DNA from: CAYOHG01 sp964465125
Lineage (GTDB): Bacteria; Planctomycetota; Phycisphaerae; UBA1845; Fen-1342
NCBI GenBank assembly: GCA_964465125.1
Contig: CAYXIO010000011.1
Location: forward strand, 21,648 to 85,647
Reading direction: 5' to 3'
Length of the DNA: 64,000 bases
A model generated the notes under the pieces. That model was given only the letters and a program-made list of their open reading frames with translations. It searched no databases and had not been told where the DNA came from. This document shows, one piece after another, positions 55,229-63,281 of the stretch (positions within the stretch are counted from its first letter, which is position 1; each line of letters begins with the position of its first letter). Position numbers and translations under genes: made by a program.

Positions 55229-57178
55229 ATGGCTGCAAAGATGGCACGGAAGTCCGCACCGAGTTCGCAGGGCGCCGACGCCACGCTGTTCGACCAGCGG
55301 CAGACCCTGATCATTCCACCTTCGCCGAGACCCGAGGCCGCCGGGACGAACGGCGACACGCTCGCACGCGACACGGAAGGGCAGGCCGGTTTGACGTCGT
55401 CAGGTTTGCCCGAAGCGCCGCGCAAGGCGCGAAAGACCGTGACGGCGGAAGCGATGGCCGCCAAGCAGCGCGACATTTCGGTCTCGGAGTTCTTCGCCAA
55501 GAACCGCCACCTGCTTGGTTTCGACAACAAGCGTAAGGCGCTGCTGACCACGGTCAAGGAAGCGGTCGACAACAGCCTGGACGCGTGCGAAGAGGCGGGC
55601 ATCCTGCCGGACCTCCAGGTGATCATCGACCAGCTTGGCGAAGAGCGCTTTCGCGTTACGGTGCGCGATAACGGCCCGGGCATCGTGAAGGCGCAGGTTC
55701 CCAACGTTTTCGGCAAGCTGCTGTATGGCTCGAAGTTCCACCGGCTGAAGATGTCGCGCGGGCAGCAGGGGATCGGCATCTCCGCAGCGGGGATGTACGG
55801 GCTGCTGACTACCGGCAAGCCCATTCACGTCACTTCGCGAACCGGAGCAAAGAAGCCGGCCCATCACTTCCAGATTGCGATCGACACGGCCAAGAACCGG
55901 CCGGACGTGATCAAGGACGAGGAGCTGGAAGTCACGTGGGAACACGGGACCGAGGTGACGATTGAGCTGGTGGCCAGCTACATGAAAGGGCGCCAGTCGG
56001 TCGACGAGTACATCGAGCAGACCGCAATCGCCAACCCGCATGCGGCGGTCTACTACAAGTCGCCGACCGACGAGCGGCGCGAGTTTCCGCGCGGCAGCCA
56101 GGACTTGCCGGCGGAAGTGAAGGAGATTCGCCCGCATCCGTACGGCATCGAGCTGGGCATCCTGATGAAGATGCTGAAGGAAGCGAAGGGCGTGAAGCTG
56201 GCAGGCTTTCTACAGGAGAGCTTCAGCCGCATCTCGCAGCGCGTCAGCGACGAGATCTGCACGCACGCCAAGCTGAGCTCGCGCGCCGCGCCCGGGTCGC
56301 TCAGCGCTGGGGAGATCGAGCGGCTGTACGCCTCGATGCAGGCGGTCAAGATCATGGCGCCGCCGACGGATTGCCTGGCGCCGATTGGGGTGCGCAACCT
56401 GCTGGCCGGGCTGCTGAAGGAAGTCAAAGCGGAGTTTTTCACCGCGACCACGCGCGATCCGTCCGTGTACCGCGGCAATCCGTTTCAGATCGAGATCGCG
56501 ATCGCCTTCGGCGGGGCGCTGGCCGGAGACGAAACGGCCCGCGTCATTCGCTTCGCAAACCGCGTGCCGCTGCTGTACCAGCAGTCGGCCTGCGCGTCGT
56601 TCAAGAGCGTGCTCGACGTGGACTGGCGCAATTATGGACTGTCGCAACCGGGCAGCGCGCTGCCGGTCGGGCCGCTGGTCGTGATGGTGCACATGGCCAG
56701 CGTGTGGGTTCCGTTCACCAGCGAGAGCAAGGAGGCGATCGCCGACTACGACGAAATCCGCAAGGAGATGAAGCTGGCGTTGCAGGAGTGCGGGCGGAAG
56801 CTGGCCTCCTACGTGCGCCGCCGGCGGCGCCAGAAGCTCGAAGGCGAGCGGCGCAGCATCTTCGAGCGGTATATCGTGGATGTCGCGGATGCGCTGGCCG
56901 GAATCACCCAGGGCGGCGATGCGGCCCGCAAGCGGCTGATCTCGCACCTGCAAGCGATCGCCCTTGAACGAACCGCCGAGGCCGACGTCGAGCTCGACGA
57001 GGACGGCAAGCCGATCGCCAAACCGAAGGACGACGCGGAGTCGAGCGACGCCGGCGACGAGAGCACGGTGATCGTCTCCGAGAATGCAGCCGCGACAGAG
57101 CCTGCCGGCGATTCGCTCTTTGAAGACCCGGGCAACGGCGGTGGCCGCAAGCGCCGGCGCAAGGGCGCGCGCGGCTGA
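55229..57178 (+). CDS. top6B: DNA topoisomerase VI subunit B
   Basis: 649 residues. The GHKL ATPase domain has VKEAVDNSLDACEEAG (N box, Glu111 and Asn115), VTVRDNGPGI and SRGQQGIGISAAGMYG. A helix-two-turn-helix and transducer region follow, in which VNVLGPL-type sequences are replaced by VGPLVVMVHMASVWVPFTSESKEAIA, a normal transducer feature. The family start is near VSEFFAKNRHLLGF (residue 85), so the protein carries about 80 extra N-terminal residues. It also has an acidic, Lys/Arg-ended tail. GGGGAG lies six bases upstream of the ATG. The A subunit, needed for DNA cleavage, is not next to it or anywhere in the window. Confidence 0.95.
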   Translation: MAAKMARKSAPSSQGADATLFDQRQTLIIPPSPRPEAAGTNGDTLARDTEGQAGLTSSGLPEAPRKARKTVTAEAMAAKQRDISVSEFFAKNRHLLGFDNKRKALLTTVKEAVDNSLDACEEAGILPDLQVIIDQLGEERFRVTVRDNGPGIVKAQVPNVFGKLLYGSKFHRLKMSRGQQGIGISAAGMYGLLTTGKPIHVTSRTGAKKPAHHFQIAIDTAKNRPDVIKDEELEVTWEHGTEVTIELVASYMKGRQSVDEYIEQTAIANPHAAVYYKSPTDERREFPRGSQDLPAEVKEIRPHPYGIELGILMKMLKEAKGVKLAGFLQESFSRISQRVSDEICTHAKLSSRAAPGSLSAGEIERLYASMQAVKIMAPPTDCLAPIGVRNLLAGLLKEVKAEFFTATTRDPSVYRGNPFQIEIAIAFGGALAGDETARVIRFANRVPLLYQQSACASFKSVLDVDWRNYGLSQPGSALPVGPLVVMVHMASVWVPFTSESKEAIADYDEIRKEMKLALQECGRKLASYVRRRRRQKLEGERRSIFERYIVDVADALAGITQGGDAARKRLISHLQAIALERTAEADVELDEDGKPIAKPKDDAESSDAGDESTVIVSENAAATEPAGDSLFEDPGNGGGRKRRRKGARG

Positions 57179-57211
57179 GTCGAACCGGCGCCGGGCGCGG
57201 CCCACGGCGCG

Positions 57212-58312
57212 CTAGACGCGCCCCATGCGCTCCAGCACCGCGCGAACCAGGATCGGCCAGGCGATGGTCGCGTCGCAATAGACCTCGGCGAAGCGTCCGC
57301 CCTCTTCCGGCGGGACGAATTTGCCCCACGACACGCCTTCGGAATAGGTGCAGCCGCTCAGCCCGCCCCAATGCACCGGCTCGGGACAGATGCGCAGCGC
57401 GTAGTGGAAGCGAAGCAGGCCGCCGTACCGCCCTTCGCTCCGACGGTGCATCAGGTCGGCCAGCGGGCCCACCTGCTGGGCCCAGTTGCGCGGCGCGCCG
57501 CCGCCGATGGTGAAGATGCCCAACCGCTCGGCGTTCATGCAGCGGTCGAGGAAGTCCTGCATGTCGCGCAAGGCGTCGAAGCGGGCCGGCTTCACGTTGC
57601 GGTGCGGCGCCATGATGTTGTAAGTAAATACGTCGATCCCCAGCTCGCTGTCCGTGAAGGCGGGGACGTAGACCGGGACCTTCTTTTCATAGGCCGACTT
57701 CAGCAGCGCGCGGCCTGGATAGGTCTCGGCCAGGTACTTGCCGACCTCGGCGTTGAATTCGTGACTGCCGAAGGCGTCGTATTCGGCCAGGCGCGCCAGC
57801 ACCGGCCGGATGATCTCGTCGGCATGGTCGAGGTTGGCTTCGAGCTCGAGCGTGTCATAGACGCGGCAGTAGCCGGCCTCGTAAAGCTGCTCGTCGGTCC
57901 ATGCCGGCTCGTAGCGGAAGTGGGTGTGGCCGGTCTGCTCGACCAGGCCGTGGCACATCAGCGCGCCGGTGCTGACGATGGCGTGGATCAACCCCTGATC
58001 GATCATGTCCGTGACCAGCAGGCCCTGCTTGGCGATGGTCATCGCGCCGGAGAGCGTGCAGACGCGGAAGCACTTGTCGTCCGCAACCATCTCGTGCAGC
58101 ACGTCGGCGGCTTCGCCCAGGTTGCGCCCCCCGAACGCGGTGCTGGACATCTGCTTCAGCATGTCGCTGAAGTTGCCGGGCTTCATGACGTCGAGCGGCG
58201 CGAGCGGCTTGAAGTGATGCGACCAGCCGTCCGCGAGCTGCTCGCTGGGCCGCGGACCGGCGGCGTGCGACGCGTGACCGTGTCCAGCGCCGTCAGCGGG
58301 GCGGTGGGTCAT
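57212..58312 (-). CDS. Deoxyhypusine synthase-like protein
   Basis: 366 residues of the DHS family. Conserved segments: FRVCTLSGAMTIAKQGLL, IVSTGALMCHGLVEQTGHTH, VPVYVPAFTDSELG, IGGGAPRNWAQQ and EGVSWGKF. The lysine in VSWGK (Lys331) corresponds to the catalytic lysine that carries the aminobutyl group in eukaryotic enzymes, so the chemistry is likely retained. Bacteria lack eIF5A; related bacterial proteins are thought to be homospermidine synthase-like or to act on other amines. The GGG segment differs from the KHH of eukaryotic enzymes. No polyamine gene is adjacent. Confidence 0.92.
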   Translation of the reverse strand: MTHRPADGAGHGHASHAAGPRPSEQLADGWSHHFKPLAPLDVMKPGNFSDMLKQMSSTAFGGRNLGEAADVLHEMVADDKCFRVCTLSGAMTIAKQGLLVTDMIDQGLIHAIVSTGALMCHGLVEQTGHTHFRYEPAWTDEQLYEAGYCRVYDTLELEANLDHADEIIRPVLARLAEYDAFGSHEFNAEVGKYLAETYPGRALLKSAYEKKVPVYVPAFTDSELGIDVFTYNIMAPHRNVKPARFDALRDMQDFLDRCMNAERLGIFTIGGGAPRNWAQQVGPLADLMHRRSEGRYGGLLRFHYALRICPEPVHWGGLSGCTYSEGVSWGKFVPPEEGGRFAEVYCDATIAWPILVRAVLERMGRV

Positions 58313-58330
58313 GAGTCCGTCTCCTGACGT

Positions 58331-59329
58331 TCAGGGTTTCTCTGGATCAGGCTGAAGCTGGCCCATCGGCGCTGCCGGCGCGCGGGCGGGTGCGGGCGAC
58401 CCGGGCTGCGAGGTAGGCGCCGCGCCGGGCTCAGACGGCACGGGCTCCATCGGCCGCATCGGCGTGGGTTCGGCGGGTCTTTCGTTGCCGGCCGGAGGCT
58501 CCGCGATCGGCTCGGCGGGCTGGGGTTGCGGCGCCTCGTCGGCCGGCGTCGGTGCCGAGACCGGCTCGCGCAGCGGCTCGCCCGAGATGGACTCCATCGT
58601 GCCCGCGCCGCTTTCCCTTGCGCCGGGCTCGCGGTCCAGCCAGCCCGCGGGCCGCCCAACGCGGCGCGACTGGGGGCTGGCGGCGATCATCCGGTCCAGC
58701 AGGTACGACTCAAGTAGCCCGTCGCGGCCCTGGGGCACCCAGCTTTCGCCGCGGGCCCGCGACAGGCGAAGCCCTTCTTCGGTCGGCAGACGTTCGCTGT
58801 AGATACCCAACGCGCCCGATGCGGTGGTCACCTGGCGATCCGGGGCGCTGTAGCGCAGCTTGTCCACGCGAACCGCCACGCAATAGGTTTCTTCCGCGGG
58901 GGCCGAGGCGGTGGGCGCGGACGAAGGCGTCATGTCCGAAAGGGGCTCGGTCGGAATCACGCTCAGCGTGACGACGCGCTGCGACGTGTGCATGCTGGAT
59001 TCGGCGAGCTGATACGCTCCGCGCGCGTCGCCGCGCCAGAATTCGAACCACTGGGCGCTGGTGGCGGGGCGGGTGACGACATGGCCGGCGTCGCGGTCGA
59101 TCCGTCGCGGCGGGAGGTCGTGCTCGCGCAGGATGGTCATGGCGGAGTCAAGGAACGCGTCGCGGTCGACCAGCCGGACGAACGCCTCCGTGGGGCCGAC
59201 GGGTGGTGCGGGGGCCTGACAGCCAGGCAGCGCGAGCAAAGCCAAAGTCAGCACCAGGGTCCCGGCCAGCGGACGCACGCGCGCGACGGGCCGTTCGACG
59301 ATCAGACGTGAGGCAAGTTGGCGATGCAC
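58331..59329 (-). CDS. Proline-rich lipoprotein of unknown function
   Basis: Up to 332 residues. The lipobox is ALLALPGC, followed by a globular region of about residues 45-215 and then a Pro/Ala/Glu-rich tail (215-332), probably a cell-wall-spanning or disordered linker. No known domain is recognised. The start is GTG at 59329, but a promoter (59337-59365) implies that transcription begins about one base before it, so either the mRNA is leaderless or translation begins at a later GTG, such as 59278, which would give a shorter signal peptide. Confidence 0.75.
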   Translation of the reverse strand: MHRQLASRLIVERPVARVRPLAGTLVLTLALLALPGCQAPAPPVGPTEAFVRLVDRDAFLDSAMTILREHDLPPRRIDRDAGHVVTRPATSAQWFEFWRGDARGAYQLAESSMHTSQRVVTLSVIPTEPLSDMTPSSAPTASAPAEETYCVAVRVDKLRYSAPDRQVTTASGALGIYSERLPTEEGLRLSRARGESWVPQGRDGLLESYLLDRMIAASPQSRRVGRPAGWLDREPGARESGAGTMESISGEPLREPVSAPTPADEAPQPQPAEPIAEPPAGNERPAEPTPMRPMEPVPSEPGAAPTSQPGSPAPARAPAAPMGQLQPDPEKP

Positions 59330-59336
59330 GCTGCGA

Positions 59337-59365
59337 ACTATAGGACTTCACTGTCGCGGAGACAA
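59337..59365 (-). promoter_or_regulatory. Promoter of the proline-rich lipoprotein gene
   Basis: On the minus strand TTGTCT (59360-59365) and TATAGT (59337-59342) are 17 bases apart. It lies within the last codons of the upstream VWA gene. Confidence 0.55.
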
Positions 59366-61517
59366 TCCGCGCGCGGGCGCGTCGGGACTCACCGCCGTGC
59401 CTCCGATCGGCGTCGGGCCGGTGCGGCGGCTCGAGAGCGCCGCTTCAATCGCCAACGCGGCCAGTAGAACCGCGGCGAGGACCTGGCCGGGCGTCGGCGC
59501 AGGCCAGGCGGTCGCCGCGCGCTGCGCCGGACTCGAATCGTCGGAATCCACGTCCAGCGACTCGCAGGATTCGACCCCGCAACGCCGCGCGGCAGCCTCA
59601 AGCGAGATCGCCGTCGAATCAGATTCCTCGACCGGCCAATTCAGGGCGTAGACGGCGACCGTCTGCCCGCCGGGACCCTCCACGCGAAACAGCCCGGCTT
59701 CATCCGCGGGCCAGCTCGGCACCGGTCGGCCGGAGCGTAGTCTGACCTCGCGCGGCTGGGAGGATTCGGCGTCAACTCGCCTGACTCGGGCGCGCGTGGC
59801 GCTCTGAAGTCCGGCGAATGCCTCCGCCAGCGGCTCCCCGGCGACTGCGTTCGCGATTCGNNNNNNNNNNCGGCGCGGCGCGCTCCAGCAGTTCGTGCAC
59901 GAACGAAAGCAACCCGGCCGCCCGTGTGCCCAGGTCGCTCCAGGCGGGGTCCGGCGAGGTGGTCAGCGCATAGACCGCGCCGCGGCCGAGCCTGACTGAG
60001 ACCAGCGCGGGCACGCCGTCGGAGTACAAGGCATCGACCGCCGCCCCGACGTCACCCACGCGGAGCTGAACGCGCCTTCGTACGTCGCAGCGTTCAAACT
60101 GCTCCAGCCCGCGACGGGCATCCGGTTTGCGCCATGCCGGCGACCAGCGCATTTCGAGCGGCGGATCCAGGGCCTGCACCTCCGGCGGCAGGCTTGATAC
60201 CCATCGGCGAAGCGCGGGCCAATCTCGGCAGCGCGGATCCGAGGACGGAAGCAGCAGCGCCGTTGCACCCGAGGAGACAAGCTCGCGTAGCGGCTCGGCG
60301 ACGTGCTCGCTCGCCTGAGCTGCGCTCATGACGACCACGAGTGTGGGCCGGTCCTCGGCGGAAGCAGGCCACTCCTCGGCTTCGGCCATCGAAATGCGCC
60401 GCAGGAATACGCGCTGCTCCCGTTCGGGCAGTCCGGCGGGCGCCAGCAGGTTGCCGACCAGGCGCGTCGAAAGATCGGTCTCCCATGCCGTCCGGTCCGG
60501 CGCGACCAGCCAGACGGTCGGACGGGACACGACCTCGCAGGCGACGTAGCGCTGCTGGTCGTCAGCGAGCCGATCCTCCGGATCGAGCGTGACGGTCAGT
60601 GCATGCAGTCCGCGCGGTAGGGGAGGCATGGCGATCGAAATCGACTGGCGACCTCCCGGCGTGAGCTCGATGCCGCCGACGCGCGCCAACTCGGTCGCGT
60701 CCTGGCGGACGCGCAGGCTCGCGCGCGCTGCGATGCCGTCGGCCTGAAGCGTGGCCTCCAGCGTCCACTCGGTGTGCTCGGGAATCACGCGCGGCGGCGC
60801 AAGCTCGAGTAACGCCAGGTTGGAACGGGAGGGCAGCGGGACGATTGCGAGCCGTAGCCGGGCGCCGCTCAGCGAGGCCAGTGCGCCTTCCGGCACGTCG
60901 CGCCAGGCATGCGCGCGTCCGTCCGTGAATACGACGATTTCGCGCGCGGGCTGAGGCGCCTTGTCGAGCAGCTCAACCGCTCGCGCCAGCGCTGGCGCGA
61001 GCGTCGCGGCGTGCGTGCGGGGCGCGTGGTCCTCCAGCGCGGCCAGCGCCTCCGCGCGATCCGATTGAAGCGGCAGCGCTTCGGCGAGCGGGTCGCACCA
61101 GACCAGTCCGCACGGGGGGGCCTTGGCTTCTGGGGAGCGACGCAGCATCGCCTCGGCCGCCGCCCGGGCTTGCTCCCACAGCGAGCGGCCGTCCTCGCCG
61201 CGGTACTGCATGCTCCACGAATCGTCTACGACGATCATGCGCGCGGTGGATTGCGGATCAGGCAGGCCTGACTCACGACAACGCGGCGCGGCCAGGATCA
61301 GCGCCGCGGCTCCCAGCAGCGTGGCCCGCGCGGCGAGCAGTCGCCGGTGGCGGACCTGCTGCGCGCGCTGTCCGCCGGCCAGGCGCGGCGAAAGCAGGGT
61401 CCACGCTGGAAACCGCACACGGCGCGGCTTGGGCCGCAGCAGCCGGTGAATCAGAAACGGCAGCAGCGCCGAAGCGATGGCGGCGGCGGCGAGCGCGGGG
61501 TGCGAAAACTCAACCAT
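59348..61517 (-). CDS. BatA/VWA-domain membrane protein, interrupted by an assembly gap
   Basis: About 722 residues if the gap is a multiple of three. The N-terminus MVEFSHPALAAAAIASALLPFLIHRL is the BatA-type membrane anchor, followed by a second hydrophobic segment and a VWA-like domain (MIVVDDSWSMQYRGEDG, a degenerate MIDAS motif; IVVFTDGRAHAW). After 500 residues the sequence meets ten Ns (59861-59870). The part after the gap, in a frame shifted by one base, ends with a transmembrane helix (VLAAVLLAALAIEAAL), as in complete family members. The family is uncharacterised but common in planctomycetes, next to MoxR-type genes. GGAGA precedes the ATG by nine bases. Confidence 0.85.
59861..59870. 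other. Scaffold gap (10 N)
   Basis: Ten undetermined bases inside the VWA/BatA-like gene. The frame before the gap and the frame after it (GVTVYALNWPVEES-type C-terminus) are not in phase for ten bases, so the true gap length should be divisible by three. Confidence 0.9.
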
Positions 61518-61709
61518 CGCGAGCGATCTCCGGCGACCGGCGAATTGTACGGCGTCGTGACCGGACCGGATCGCGCGGCCTCGCCGTTCGCGCCGCCGCG
61601 CACCCGCCGCACCGTCGCACACCGGCGGACGGCTGTACAGTGGCGTCGCGCGCGGCTAGTCTACGAAAACTTTACGGACGAATCTCGGGGCTCACTCGGC
61701 GCGGGACTC

Positions 61710-62174
61710 ATGTCGCTCGAACCACCCAGCACAGCCCACGGGCACGAATTCCCCTTTTGTCGGCAGATTTCGGTATTCCTCGAAAACCGCCTCGGCCAGC
61801 TTCTGCGCCTGACGCGGCTGTTTGACACGGCCGAGGTTCGCATCCGGGCCGTTTCCGTTGAGGGCTCGGTGGACTGCGCGATCGTGCGGCTGCTGGTCGA
61901 CGATCCGGACACCGCGCACGAGATGCTCTCCGACTCGGGCTTCGCGACCACCGAAACCGACGTGCTCGTCGTGGTGCTGCCGCCGGGCAAGCGCGGCATT
62001 ATGAAGGTCTGCGAAGCGCTGATCACCGGCGAGATCAACATCAACTACATCTACCCGCTTCTGGCGAGCGAGGGCAGCGAATCCAGCGTCGCGATCCAGG
62101 TGGACAACCTGGGGCAGGCCGCCGCCGTGCTGTCCGCGAAGAAGTGCCGCATTCTCGATCAGAGCGAGCTTTAG
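61710..62174 (+). CDS. Tandem ACT-domain protein
   Basis: 154 residues made of two ACT domains (about 17-80: ISVFLENRLGQLLRLTRLFD; about 88-150: VCEALITGEININYIYPLL). ACT domains bind amino acids or other small ligands and regulate metabolism. No catalytic domain is attached, so it may be a stand-alone regulatory subunit. The ATG at 61710 is the first after the divergent promoter region with the VWA gene (192 bases between the two starts). The ligand and partner enzyme are not indicated by neighbours. Confidence 0.85.
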   Translation: MSLEPPSTAHGHEFPFCRQISVFLENRLGQLLRLTRLFDTAEVRIRAVSVEGSVDCAIVRLLVDDPDTAHEMLSDSGFATTETDVLVVVLPPGKRGIMKVCEALITGEININYIYPLLASEGSESSVAIQVDNLGQAAAVLSAKKCRILDQSEL

Positions 62175-62189
62175 CCGCGGGGCGGAGCC

Positions 62190-63071
62190 ATGCATCCGCC
62201 GCTCTCAGCACCCGAGGTTCAGCGCTGGACGTTCAGCGACGGCTACTCCGCCGCCGGACGCGTCTGGGCGCCGCCCGACGGCCGCGCCGCGCGGCTGATT
62301 CTCTACCTGCACGGAATCCAGTCGCACGGCGGGTGGTACGAATGGTCGGCGTCTCGGCTGGCGAGCCCGGGCGCCGTAGTCCTGTTGCCGGACCGTCGCG
62401 GCAGCGGCATGAACGCGGATCAGCGCGGCGACACGCCCTCAGCGGAGCGCTGGTTCGCCGATCTCGACGAACTGTGCGGCTGGGCGCGCGAGCGATACGG
62501 CGTATCCCGCGTGTCGCTCGTCATGGTGAGTTGGGGTGCGAAACTTGGGTTGGCGTGGGCGATGCGACGCGCAGCGCCGATCGATCACTTGCTGTTGATC
62601 GGTCCCGGGCTCTTTGCACGCGTCGACATCGGGCCGCGCGCGCGGCTGGCGGTCGCGTGGGCGCTGCTGAGCGGAGCGCGCACGCGCCCGTTTCCGATCC
62701 CGCTTCAAGACCCGGCCCTGTTTACCGACAACCCCGCCGCCCGCGCGTTCATCGCCGCCGACCCGCTCAAGCTCGAGCACGTCACCGCTCGCTTTCTGTA
62801 TCAATCCCGGCGGCTGGATCGCTGGGTCCGAGCGCTGCGACGCAACGACCTGCCTGCCCGAGTGACGGCCCTGCTCGCCGGAGAGGACCGCATCGCCGAC
62901 ACGCCCCGGACGCGGGCCTGGCTGGATCGGACCGGCGGAACTGCGGCGCGGGTGCAGATTTTTCAAGAGGAAAGTCACACGCTCGAGTTTTCGCGAGACC
63001 GTGAAGGGCTGGAGAACGCCCTCCTGGCGTGGCGTGCGGGCCTGGATTCGCGTCCGGAAACCCGCGCCTGA
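62190..63071 (+). CDS. Alpha/beta hydrolase (lysophospholipase-like)
   Basis: 293 residues. Alpha/beta hydrolase core with ILYLHGIQSHGGWYEW (oxyanion region), LLPDRRGSG, the nucleophile in VMVSWGAKLGL (Ser in VSWG), the acid in ALLAGEDRIADTP and the histidine in EESHTLEF. It most resembles the serine aminopeptidase S33 / monoglyceride lipase group. It starts 15 bases after the ACT gene and is probably in the same operon. The substrate is unknown. Confidence 0.87.
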   Translation: MHPPLSAPEVQRWTFSDGYSAAGRVWAPPDGRAARLILYLHGIQSHGGWYEWSASRLASPGAVVLLPDRRGSGMNADQRGDTPSAERWFADLDELCGWARERYGVSRVSLVMVSWGAKLGLAWAMRRAAPIDHLLLIGPGLFARVDIGPRARLAVAWALLSGARTRPFPIPLQDPALFTDNPAARAFIAADPLKLEHVTARFLYQSRRLDRWVRALRRNDLPARVTALLAGEDRIADTPRTRAWLDRTGGTAARVQIFQEESHTLEFSRDREGLENALLAWRAGLDSRPETRA

Positions 63072-63106
63072 GCGACGGAAGGGCTTTCGGCGTGTGCATC
63101 TTCGGC

Positions 63107-63135
63107 TTGTCAGGCGGTGTACAACCCCATAGAAT
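63107..63135 (+). promoter_or_regulatory. Promoter of the DUF1571 gene
   Basis: TTGTCA (63107-63112) and TAGAAT (63130-63135) are 17 bases apart, the best sigma70-like match in the window. It implies a leader of about 140 bases. Confidence 0.6.
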
Positions 63136-63281
63136 TCCGGCCGATAGGATTGCGGCCGAGTTGCCCGTGACGAGGCGCGGATCGCGGGCGGCTTGGTGAA
63201 GTTGCACCGCAGTCGCGCCCGATACGACAGATGGCGGATGGAGCCGCCTCTGCGCCCCGACCACGCGTTCGGAGTATCCCC

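Noticed and set aside
57212..58312. Arg275 (GGGAPRN) as loss of the catalytic lysine in the DHS-like protein
   Set aside because: The catalytic lysine of this family lies in the VSWGK segment, which is intact here (Lys331).
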